From Arion vulgaris (taxonomy: Eukaryota > Mollusca > Gastropoda > Stylommatophora > Arionidae): DNA of 64,000 nucleotides. Under the pieces are notes generated by a model. The model did not search any database. It was given only the letters and a program-made list of their open reading frames with translations, and was not told the DNA's origin. A program made the position numbers and the translations under genes. Of this stretch, positions 46,901 to 49,196 are shown piece after piece. Position 1 is the stretch's first letter. Each line of letters opens with the position of its first letter. The stretch lies in the NCBI GenBank assembly GCA_020796225.1, contig CM036753.1, positions 65,876,865 through 65,940,864 on the forward strand, in the 5' to 3' direction.

Positions 46901-47927
46901 AATGATCAATTAGATACTACGGTAGAAACACTGAGAAGTAATGTTGCCACATGATGCTGACATGTAACAAATCTTGTGCCGTTGATCAAAGAAACATACA
47001 GGTCCAACACTTTATTCCGCAATATACCCCATGGTATGAAAAAGGATCTTTATAAAAACAATTTTTTTTCAAAAATTGAGGAGCGTCTGTCCTTATGGAT
47101 AAGAGCGTAGCTCCCATGTGGGAGACCCATGTTTAATTCACGGTAAGGCCAGGAATGTTTCTGTTGTGGGCATAAATGAAAAATACTAACCTGAACAGCT
47201 TCGGGCGGTGACACTAGCCATGCAGTCATTAAATTCCTCATGCTCTCGTTCCACCTGTCCTACACTGCCCTAAAAAGCGGTACTACAGGCAGTCATGACA
47301 GTCGTGATATATATCACAACTTTTTTAAAATTTACCAGTTGATTATCACCTTTTTCAGGCATGTTGCACTGAGATGCGTTTGTTACAAATGTGAAAAAAG
47401 TATTGAAACTAAAAGTTTTTTTGTTGTTGAAATAAAGACTGAAACTTAATTTGATTGTAACTTGACTTTTTCAGCATCCATTTGTAGAGACAGTAGCCAG
47501 TGCCATTCCTGAAATAGCACTCGATAGAGGAGTTAACACAGAAGATGAACTTCGACAGAGGTTTTACAGAGTGTCTCGTATTTGCCGCAGATTAGGTCTA
47601 GTTGATGCAGAAAACTCTTCTGTTTATAAGTACATAATATCATATTTGCACTCTTTTGTGGTGCTTGACAATGTTGTGGCTACAGTAGAAGGTGAAGAAG
47701 TAGATTTAACAAACTTAGACAATTTCGGCTTACTATCCCATGCCCATTACTGGATGGAGAAAGGGAACTTAGATATTGCTTTGAGATTTATGATTCAGTT
47801 AACAGGAGAGTCTCGAAGAGCTGCTAGTGACTGGATAGAGGAGGCCAGACTTTTGATGGAAACTAAACAAATTGCAGACACTTTAATGGCATATGCATCT
47901 GCTACAGGGTTAGCTAATACATATTAA
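13775..47927 (+). CDS. IMMT: MICOS complex subunit MIC60 (mitofilin), 18 exons, 5' end missing
   Basis: Mic60 is the inner-membrane organiser of cristae junctions. It works with MIC10, MIC19/25 and the outer-membrane SAM complex. The joined exons (13775-13954, 15929-15974, 16955-17006, 19395-19601, 21570-21647, 27053-27109, 28481-28546, 30698-30787, 31615-31662, 33783-33863, 34531-34670, 35348-35445, 36918-37053, 38848-38968, 40605-40828, 42915-43143, 45444-45604, 47475-47927) keep one open frame of about 821 residues. In order they give a transmembrane helix (about residues 8-28 of this partial protein), an acidic linker (about 60-300), a charged coiled coil (about 300-620) and the C-terminal mitofilin domain (about 620-821). 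Human MIC60 is 758 residues, so the length fits. Every junction has AG/GT borders and matching phase. The first coding exon, with the presequence, was not found; it must end two bases into a codon. The call rests on domain order and recognised sequence, not on a database search. Confidence 0.92.
14120..14420 (-). mobile_element. Long SINE-B variant, reverse
   Basis: Shares tccttcggtg...gtttcagccag and gcctttgactgtccccagcc with the long B copies at 36090 and 46456. The left part is ttttaatcattctctttgtg atatataaac. In the MIC60 intron after 13954. Confidence 0.55.
14420..15050. repeat. GC-rich block with imperfect internal repeats
   Basis: Contains two diverged copies of an ~80-bp unit (gcactgggcttacctctgct and gcactggttagcctctgttg; then gggtaggacacacacc and gggtgggacgcacacc) and a second gattgtccccaatcaatcta motif like the B-variant module. 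Much richer in GC than the surrounding intron. No gene is evident. Confidence 0.4.
15929..15974 (+). CDS. IMMT: MIC60 exon: short linker
   Basis: Acceptor tatttcag, donor AAT|GTAAGT. It supplies the one base needed after the previous exon, then 15 codons (KNHSESPVEKANVSN), and exits in phase 0. It is short and low-complexity, so phase compatibility is the main support. Confidence 0.55.
16070..16350 (-). pseudogene. LINE 3'-end relic
   Basis: Resembles 60390-60690 (ttgctgttctgccgcctttc; ggcatatgatatacatgctc). On the minus strand this family encodes the ...WETIGRKAAE-type C-terminus. Heavily decayed. Confidence 0.5.
16559..16810 (+). mobile_element. SINE-A insertion with 9-bp TSD
   Basis: Insert between gctatggtg at 16550-16558 and 16811-16819, with all A-type landmarks and an agaagaagaa tail. 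Lies in the MIC60 intron before exon 16955. Confidence 0.8.
16955..17006 (+). CDS. IMMT: MIC60 exon: short linker
   Basis: Acceptor ccttaag, donor ACAG|GTAATG. Enters in phase 0 and exits with one base, reading VQRMLQKCSKSDYFQKT. With the previous exon it makes the phase change needed to join the transmembrane exon to the exon at 19395. An alternative frame reads TEDAAKMQQVRLLPEN but does not connect. Confidence 0.5.
17790..18043 (-). mobile_element. SINE-A copy, reverse
   Basis: Starts ttcttcttcgcgtgatccat, contains tgtgatctgagcctaagagc and agtcgcctcttatgacattc, and ends cggcaccacatgggcg. In a MIC60 intron. Confidence 0.75.
18050..19390. other. IMMT: Intron, no recognised element
   Basis: AT-rich intron sequence. 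A frame after an AG at about 19198 (LREKTLNIKTHFHGKQSRRL) has no donor and was not called an exon. Confidence 0.4.
19395..19601 (+). CDS. IMMT: MIC60 exon: linker
   Basis: Acceptor ctttcag, donor GAAG|GTATAA. 207 bases, open throughout, entering with two bases and exiting with one. The middle part (EKLYKTNQDLYASYIHPSFG) is followed by an acidic end (IEEDNDTDDEG). It starts the run of phase-1 junctions. Confidence 0.8.
19605..20615. other. IMMT: Intron, no recognised element
   Basis: AT-rich intron with chance frames only. Confidence 0.4.
20620..20905 (+). pseudogene. LINE C-terminal (post-RNase H) relic
   Basis: The plus strand reads DSITHMCMCRDSTDNRTNIL then QDCHLMNQLRKEHWSTKT, the zinc-knuckle-like C...EHILQDCPL..QLR...W end of I/Jockey-type LINEs, with stops. 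The tail is gagaagaag. Confidence 0.7.
21160..21385 (+). mobile_element. tRNA-headed SINE-C copy
   Basis: Head tctctatggtgatgactaag with B-box-like gttttaatcc, then the C body (gagatcctgtggattgttgc; ttgcaacactattggcagg; ggtgcattgaagtcaatctt). Confidence 0.75.
21570..21647 (+). CDS. IMMT: MIC60 exon: poly-Asp/Glu tract
   Basis: Acceptor gatatcag, donor AGTG|GTATCA. The first 18 complete codons are almost all GAT, GAA or GAG, giving an unbroken acidic run, followed by DARAKQRS. Phase 1-1, 78 bases. The DNA is effectively a GAW trinucleotide microsatellite under coding constraint. Confidence 0.85.
21840..23146 (-). mobile_element. 5'-truncated LINE with 14-bp TSD
   Basis: Bordered by agttggtatatata at 21826-21839 and 23147-23160, antisense to MIC60. 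The minus strand has reverse-transcriptase blocks RQLQEKCREQSKPLCIAFMD, LTKAFDTVIRPSLYKILKHI, SGVKQGCVLAPTLFGIFF and a C-terminal part (SSLLYGSETWTAYSRHEKRR; SSRRLRWLGHVRRME). Frames are broken near 22405 and 22700. It is a different LINE family from the 295-3600 element. Confidence 0.88.
23246..23470 (+). mobile_element. tRNA-headed SINE-C, best preserved head
   Basis: gtctctatggcgaagtgatt holds an A box and gtgggttctaatccgg a B box about 35 bases later, the spacing of a tRNA-like promoter. The C-type body follows, ending gcagtgaagtaaatccttcg. Confidence 0.82.
23475..24020 (-). pseudogene. LINE RNase H domain relic
   Basis: The minus strand ends its RNase H with PGNEKADKLAKKGAECEQID (near 23870-23926), preceded by a WVPSHCG-type region, and continues to the C-terminal IFRLRIGHNRLNKHLHRLRL knuckle region. 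A sister copy is at 53250-53900. Confidence 0.8.
24201..24358 (-). mobile_element. Short SINE-B insertion with 14-bp TSD
   Basis: Between tgtgatataccttc at 24187-24200 and 24359-24372. Its 5' boundary, TTGGCTGAAATCGG, is the same base as in the 6393-6552 insertion. Confidence 0.88.
24640..24945 (+). pseudogene. LINE reverse transcriptase C-terminal relic
   Basis: The plus strand reads ALALSNIIYAMAILNVRKTQ then IERF...RIQNKAMR in broken frames, matching the I/Jockey-type thumb region (L..I.YG...........L...QNKA.R). Confidence 0.55.
24946..25440 (+). repeat. ~59-bp tandem repeat interrupted by a SINE
   Basis: Units starting aagaatrctattgg (24946, 25004, 25063, then 25368) with tgatgtataatggcaggagt inside. 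The SINE-A at 25085-25330 splits the array. Confidence 0.65.
25085..25330 (+). mobile_element. SINE-A copy inside tandem array
   Basis: tgttgccagggccgtatggg at the 5' end, tactcgta-like middle (ttgtagtcgcataactggca) and a gcatttgaaaataagaaa tail. atgatgt on both sides is a possible short TSD. Confidence 0.7.
25632..26688 (+). mobile_element. 5'-truncated LINE with 12-bp TSD
   Basis: Bordered by agtaggatcagc at 25620-25631 and 26689-26700, sense to MIC60, with a GA-rich tail. It starts within the reverse transcriptase at AFDSIGRETL. A 231-codon open stretch (25671-26366) has TGVRQGCLLSPLLFLLTIDW, LDDLDFADDIALLSHTRNQ and AVLLYGSETWRTTKTIAHKF. A TGA replaces the Trp expected after GRETL, and the C-terminus is frame-broken. 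Same family as the 295-3600 LINE. Confidence 0.92.
27053..27109 (+). CDS. IMMT: MIC60 exon: linker cassette
   Basis: Acceptor tttgtttcag, donor GAAG|GTATTA. 57 bases, phase 1-1, encoding PHRLSEQSSAKNFYRNFE plus a split Gly. The upstream intron is the largest found (about 5.4 kb) and holds two LINE insertions. Confidence 0.85.
27196..27540 (+). mobile_element. tRNA-derived SINE-D
   Basis: A 5' head with a perfect Pol III B box (GGGTTCGAACCC at about 27250) and a weaker A box (agttgatagtagctcgg). A unique body and an A-rich tail (gaaaagaaaagaaaaaagaa) follow. The only clear copy here. Confidence 0.75.
27553..27975 (+). mobile_element. SINE-F copy
   Basis: About 410 bp, matching 39275-39690 end to end: ggcgtaaatgtt-like head, gtaggtgagatcaagttcct, taggtcccatgttcaatttg, caaaattcattagaaaagat, cggttactcaccagtgcaat. 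The 3' end is gatgatgccctataaaatca. Confidence 0.75.
28191..28536 (+). repeat. IMMT: 173-bp tandem duplication carrying part of a MIC60 exon
   Basis: 28191-28363 is repeated at 28364-28536 with only a few differences (gactacgtg/gagtacatg; aagtac/aagcac). Each unit ends inside the exon. Unit 1 therefore has the acceptor (exon-like start at 28308) but no donor, while the intact exon at 28481 follows unit 2. Confidence 0.95.
28481..28546 (+). CDS. IMMT: MIC60 exon: linker cassette (intact copy of a duplicated exon)
   Basis: Acceptor gttgcag, donor GCAG|GTAAAT. 66 bases, phase 1-1, reading REKKLADEILTNRSNPFHIL. It lies in the second copy of a 173-bp tandem duplication. The first copy repeats the acceptor and most of the exon but lacks the donor. 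Confidence 0.9.
28675..28965 (-). mobile_element. SINE-E copy, reverse
   Basis: tgggcctgtatttttcattg, gccggcacatgatgggggat and catcacgccggccgccttta recur in the 63.9-kb copy. The head on the minus strand has an A-box/B-box-like layout ending gctgaacccagacc. Confidence 0.65.
29425..29678 (-). mobile_element. SINE-A insertion with 18-bp TSD
   Basis: TTCATTGTTAAATTGGCT at 29407-29424 and TTCATTGTCAAATTGGCT at 29679-29696 (one mismatch) frame a reverse A element. Confidence 0.87.
30130..30530 (-). pseudogene. LINE 3'-end relic
   Basis: The minus strand reads DAEKWFGHLVRMDPNTPVAR and MEPSRGRGRPIKRWIDGV, the WFGHL.RM...GRP..RW LINE C-terminus. It lies in the intron just before exon 30698. Confidence 0.75.
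30698..30787 (+). CDS. IMMT: MIC60 exon: linker cassette
   Basis: Acceptor tttttgcag, donor GCAG|GTTTAC. 90 bases, phase 1-1. It contains KLKVREVGTIEDLFNDNGDA, which is acidic and probably disordered. Confidence 0.88.
31025..31279 (+). mobile_element. Full-length SINE-B with 12-bp TSD
   Basis: Between acaacatataga at 31013-31024 and 31280-31291. It starts TGCCCGAGTGGTTACCGGGC, where the first 14 bases look like a tRNA-Ser/Leu A box, and ends agaagaagaag. It defines the full B unit at 255 bp. Confidence 0.92.
31615..31662 (+). CDS. IMMT: MIC60 exon: linker cassette
   Basis: Acceptor atcttcag, donor AAAG|GTAACC. 48 bases, phase 1-1, reading DRSSEKSLTTALHEK. Confidence 0.85.
32100..32350 (-). 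pseudogene. Possible LINE tail relic
   Basis: gattggcaagtgtgttactgt and the next ~90 bases resemble the 3' end of the 21840-23146 LINE. Strongly decayed. Confidence 0.35.
32416..32645 (+). mobile_element. SINE-E copy
   Basis: Head catggcaacacagtggttag and gagtttgatctcagttgaag (A and B boxes), then the body with aaaaatacagacccagttt, as in 46.9 kb. Confidence 0.65.
33240..33575 (+). pseudogene. LINE RNase H relic
   Basis: The plus strand reads FVPGHYGVKDNERADTLVSIA with later broken frames to CLGDWSNYGHERG, the RNase H end (VPGHSG..GNE.AD.LA) of I-type LINEs. Confidence 0.65.
33597..33708 (+). mobile_element. SINE-A 5' fragment
   Basis: Only the first ~110 bases of A are present (cccatgtggtgctggagccc to ggtctaggaagctatcct), so its 3' half is deleted. 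Confidence 0.65.
33783..33863 (+). CDS. IMMT: MIC60 exon: linker cassette
   Basis: Acceptor ttctacag, donor GCAG|GTTTGT. 81 bases, phase 1-1, highly charged (KSEKRSEKISPSDFQSREED). It is the last of six consecutive small phase 1-1 exons. Confidence 0.87.
34020..34235 (-). mobile_element. tRNA-headed SINE, reverse
   Basis: The minus strand has gtggataagcggtatttag (A-box region), then cctggttcgaattccgtgg (B box). It is unlike families C-F in its body. Confidence 0.5.
34531..34670 (+). CDS. IMMT: MIC60 exon: start of coiled coil
   Basis: Acceptor atctatag, donor GAT|GTGAGA. 140 bases, entry with two bases, exit in phase 0. It encodes a heptad-like region (VVIHKLTTNSLNVVSETVKA, then QTKMLKQAMDD). 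Confidence 0.9.
34726..34780. repeat. CTT-rich microsatellite
   Basis: Interrupted TTC/CTT triplets just after the exon at 34531-34670. Confidence 0.7.
34915..35005 (+). mobile_element. SINE-F 3' fragment
   Basis: agagatcagaacaaacatgg, ctactcaccgaagtgcattg and gatgatggtcttatcaatca match the ends of the two longer F copies. Confidence 0.55.
35060..35300 (+). pseudogene. LINE 3'-end relic
   Basis: The plus strand reads GRPPRRRWQQDIKETLNMTL and ARDRKFFRQAVMNATFHKGL in one frame with one stop after PGK. This is the C-terminal GRPRRRW...A.DR..FR..V..A block. About 50 bp before exon 35348. Confidence 0.8.
35348..35445 (+). CDS. IMMT: MIC60 exon: coiled coil
   Basis: Acceptor tacatag, donor TCAAA|GTGAGT. 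98 bases, phase 0 in and two bases out. It contains WESVAVAYKERELAMARANE, a charged helix typical of the Mic60 mid-region. Confidence 0.92.
35520..36010 (-). pseudogene. LINE C-terminal relic
   Basis: The minus strand reads LFRCQALDEVRMIRLPPKPD and NTCRYTTTEH, the zinc-knuckle/post-RNase H end of I/Jockey-type LINEs (H.LF.CPAL...R). Confidence 0.65.
36090..36360 (-). mobile_element. Long SINE-B variant, reverse
   Basis: gtgacaggtaacagtggttc, tttacaccccaatttgggcc and ggtaaccactcgg give the B 5' end. The left part has the extra module (ttcggcaccatttggagctc; ccttcggcgatgtgtccagt) shared with 46456-46768. Confidence 0.75.
36918..37053 (+). CDS. IMMT: MIC60 exon: coiled coil
   Basis: Acceptor ctttcag, donor TTACAG|GTCAGT. 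136 bases, entry with one base, exit in phase 0. It contains NVEKLRDILQEGR and TKQLNEFLKELGAATLQ. Confidence 0.92.
37180..37800 (-). pseudogene. LINE RNase H/C-terminal relic
   Basis: The minus strand has AKADAAGEQPDIPVTYHQKK (RNase H end) and, further left, a region homologous to the plus-strand relic at 20620-20905. Frames are broken. Confidence 0.6.
38520..38770 (-). pseudogene. LINE 3'-end relic
   Basis: The minus strand reads WNWLGHTLRVQKTRHPHVAL, KWNPGGKRG and WRDMEKNHRQRR in pieces: the LINE C-terminal W.GH.LR....AL.W.P.GKR.RG..W block. Confidence 0.65.
38848..38968 (+). CDS. IMMT: MIC60 exon: coiled coil
   Basis: Acceptor cttatag, donor TTCAG|GTAGGT. 121 bases, phase 0 in and one base out. 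It contains EANVMQKYKDLVEKGKKQFQ and ends near the SIIPSIKFGSG segment. Confidence 0.93.
39275..39690 (+). mobile_element. SINE-F copy
   Basis: Second long F copy; head ggggcgtagaggttatgtgc with A-box character. Matches 27553-27975 throughout. Confidence 0.75.
39885..40200 (+). repeat. SINE-C copy within a segment duplicated at 43.3 kb
   Basis: The C body (gttcgtgctttgtgcaatac; gggaccgagccatatggttt) plus about 150 bp beyond it match 43320-43835. The duplicated part continues through actctcaattaaaat and tagcattgtatatttatg. Confidence 0.75.
40284..40527 (-). mobile_element. Full-length SINE-B, reverse, 12-bp TSD
   Basis: Between aatgattgacat at 40272-40283 and 40528-40539. It ends ccagtaaccacttgggcg, the complement of the A-box-like 5' end. 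About 65 bp before exon 40605. Confidence 0.9.
40605..40828 (+). CDS. IMMT: MIC60 exon: coiled coil
   Basis: Acceptor gaaatag, donor AAACTG|GTATGA. 224 bases. LTEDELSALIAHAHRRIEQL is the recognisable Mic60 signature (compare LTTDDLNSLIAHAHRRIDQL in vertebrates, from memory). A long Glu/Gln-rich helix follows. Confidence 0.96.
40902..41155 (+). mobile_element. SINE-A, left arm of inverted pair
   Basis: Complete A element: cccgcccgtgttgccggggc to gcgttcgaagaacc. Confidence 0.8.
41160..41385 (-). mobile_element. SINE-A, right arm of inverted pair
   Basis: A reverse A element starting within a few bases of the 3' end of the left one (gaccacttgttgaaccgctc), ending ccctggcaacacataggtg. The two face each other tail to tail. 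Confidence 0.8.
41640..42570 (+). pseudogene. Decayed I/Jockey-type LINE segment
   Basis: Broken plus-strand frames read LEYGMTRYATATSTNLQKLD-like text near 41660 (the RT thumb region) and go on with traces resembling RNase H. Many stops. Fills most of the intron after exon 40605. Confidence 0.5.
42590..42830 (+). repeat. 22-bp minisatellite
   Basis: Units of GATCTTGCATTTTATGAGTG+AT; about three near-perfect copies at 42663-42730 and diverged ones on both sides. About 85 bp before exon 42915. Confidence 0.85.
42915..43143 (+). CDS. IMMT: MIC60 exon: end of coiled coil
   Basis: Acceptor ctgtctag, donor GAAG|GTTAGG. 229 bases, phase 0 in and one base out. It contains VRKQLARQAAAHSDHLRDVL and WISRLKGIEAAVE, both characteristic of the region just before the mitofilin domain. 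Confidence 0.96.
43213..43445 (+). mobile_element. tRNA-headed SINE-C copy
   Basis: Head ttgaccaagtggttaatcca (A box) and gttgcaggtttgaatctgta (B box), then the C body. Part of the segment shared with 39.9 kb. Confidence 0.8.
43511..43756 (-). mobile_element. SINE-A insertion with 9-bp TSD
   Basis: Between tgttagtat at 43502-43510 and 43757-43765. The paralogous segment at 40.1 kb carries the empty site. Confidence 0.88.
43840..44430 (+). pseudogene. LINE 3'-end relic
   Basis: The plus strand reads TPLQKAQVKWAGHAAWMSDK, RIPKQLMHGELEGG, then VSLKCLHIGTTCWEFLAQDR in broken frames, ending with a Cys/His finger remnant. Matches the RW.GHV.RM...R.PKQL..GEL LINE C-terminus. Confidence 0.8.
44590..44940 (+). 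pseudogene. LINE 3'-end relic
   Basis: Plus-strand frames read CTEYIERQQM and WFRHLIRREYNQPPITSYNN with a stop between. Homologous to 12640-12900. Confidence 0.7.
45071..45331 (-). mobile_element. SINE-A insertion with 12-bp TSD
   Basis: Between gaaaaattatac at 45059-45070 and 45332-45343. Reverse A element ending ccgacaccacacggg. About 110 bp before exon 45444. Confidence 0.9.
45444..45604 (+). CDS. IMMT: MIC60 exon: start of C-terminal mitofilin domain
   Basis: Acceptor atttcag, donor CAAAAG|GTAAGA. 161 bases. It contains KLARCAQDLWLACIALNSVI followed by an acidic loop and KPLKSNVDVILEAGQK, the membrane-binding helical part of the C-terminal region. Confidence 0.96.
45640..46050 (-). pseudogene. 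LINE 3'-end relic
   Basis: tgtagaagacatgtttactg, tcttattaagtggcaggacc and ttggtaacttttcataggcg match 63420-63620 in order. The downstream part matches 3930-4160. Confidence 0.6.
46456..46768 (+). mobile_element. Long SINE-B variant
   Basis: Starts tgtgcccgagtggttaccgg and has the B core, then an extra ~130-bp module (ggtcggctggggacagtcaa; acatcgccgaaggacaagca) before the 3' end. agactaa at 46449-46455 and 46769-46775 may be a short TSD. Confidence 0.78.
46845..47040 (+). mobile_element. SINE-E copy
   Basis: aggtgcatggtcacagaatc, agtaggattttttctcacca and gttgatcaaagaaacataca follow the order of the 32416 copy. Confidence 0.55.
47080..47260 (+). mobile_element. tRNA-headed SINE fragment
   Basis: ccttatggataagagcgtag with gtttaattcacggtaagg 40 bases on resembles A and B boxes. 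Body not matched elsewhere. Confidence 0.4.
47475..47927 (+). CDS. IMMT: MIC60 last exon: conserved mitofilin domain and stop
   Basis: Acceptor tttttcag, stop TAA at 47925-47927. 150 residues. LRQRFYRVSRICRRLGLVD, LLSHAHYWMEKGNLDIALRF and the closing ARLLMETKQIADTLMAYAS are the most conserved part of Mic60, the region that contacts MIC19 and the outer-membrane machinery. No downstream intron is needed. Confidence 0.97.
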   Translation, partial: HPFVETVASAIPEIALDRGVNTEDELRQRFYRVSRICRRLGLVDAENSSVYKYIISYLHSFVVLDNVVATVEGEEVDLTNLDNFGLLSHAHYWMEKGNLDIALRFMIQLTGESRRAASDWIEEARLLMETKQIADTLMAYASATGLANTY

Positions 47928-48189
47928 ATCATGAATATTGGTTTTGTAATATTTACTGACAATTGTTTCATTTTATTGGTCAGGTCAGGCTATTGTTAAT
48001 GTTGCGCAGCATTACCTCCTTATAATTGTTAATGACTTTTCATTCTCTGCAAATGCAAGTTCTGTTTGTACTCTGATTATCTTCATCTTCGGTTATCCTG
48101 AACAGAGCATTTGTTTTATTGTGTCACAATTAATGATATCTACACCTTTTGGCCCAGTGTATCCATTTTAAATACAATTGTTTTTAGCA

Positions 48190-48335
48190 TTAGGTCTTCT
48201 TCTTCTCGTTCGCCCGATAGGAATTCAGACGTAGTTCAGTATGATGCTTCTGGCTGATTTTTGCGTGAAGGCTTGCTTTCCTATCATCAGTGTCCCTCAC
48301 CATTCAGGCGAACCTTCTCTGACTTCACAAGTAGC
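48190..48335 (-). mobile_element. SINE-G copy
   Basis: ggaattcagacgtagttcag, tatgatgcttctggctgatt, tttgcgtgaaggcttgcttt and the TTCTTCTTC left edge recur at 49090 and 63655. Confidence 0.6.
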
Positions 48336-48590
48336 ATTAGGTCTGTCTTTCCTCTTCACTTATTGCTTGCCTTAGCCATGATGCAGCCTGTTACCGGGGC
48401 CATCACTGGAAGGTGGAGTGGGGTCTTGGCCAACTCTGTTTCACTGACTCTGATTTTTGTTACTTCATCCACCACATTTAAGCCAAGTCTTAGATTGTAA
48501 TTATATATCTAGTGAGAGCACAAATAATTTAGTTCTTTTTTTTGTGAAGTGTTTTTTTTAAAAAGTGAAAAACTCTGTCATTTGTGTAAC

Positions 48591-48596
48591 AATAAA
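48591..48596 (+). promoter_or_regulatory. IMMT: Possible MIC60 polyadenylation signal
   Basis: An AATAAA hexamer about 660 bases after the stop, running into an A-rich stretch. A second AATAAA is at 48686. In such AT-rich DNA the motif is common by chance, and a SINE fragment lies between the stop and this site. Confidence 0.25.
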
Positions 48597-49089
48597 AAAA
48601 AAATCATATGCTAGGGTTATTCTCAGACATAGATGTAAAGGCTTGTCTGTAATTTCATCACACATTATGTAGCTAGTTTGTTGAAAATAAATTCTGAGCT
48701 TGCAAGGACTGTAAAGCTAATTAAAATCAACTTCAGTCAGGTCACCCGCATAAGTGCTCAGTAGCATTTTGCTTGATAGACATATCTGCCTCAGAAACAC
48801 TTAACACAGTAGCTGAGAAGATAATTTTGAATTTCTTCCACAATTCAGAAAGTTGTGTACCAATTGTTAGTTTGGTATACAAAGGAATCGACTTACTGGG
48901 AACTGAACCCCTATACATTGATGACTGAATCCAGTGAACTTTCATTACTTCATTGACTTGCCTGATCTGACAGGAACTTTAACCTACTTATTTGAGATTG
49001 GGAACAGTACGGTAGTCTCTTGGTCAACTTCTCGTTCCTATATGACAGTCTAGTTGAGATATCAATTTAATAAATAACATTGTAACATT

Positions 49090-49185
49090 CTTCTGGTTGC
49101 CCACTATGAATTCAAGCATAGTCAGATATGATGCTTCTGATTGCTTTCCTTATTATCAGGGCTCTCTGCCATATAGACATGCCGT
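49090..49185 (-). mobile_element. SINE-G fragment
   Basis: ccactatgaattcaagcata, gatatgatgcttctgattgc, tttccttattatcagggctc. Confidence 0.55.
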
Positions 49186-49196
49186 CACTGACTTAA

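Noticed and set aside
48190..48335. Candidate MIC60 3' UTR structure
   Set aside because: It matches the dispersed SINE-G repeats at 49.1 and 63.7 kb.
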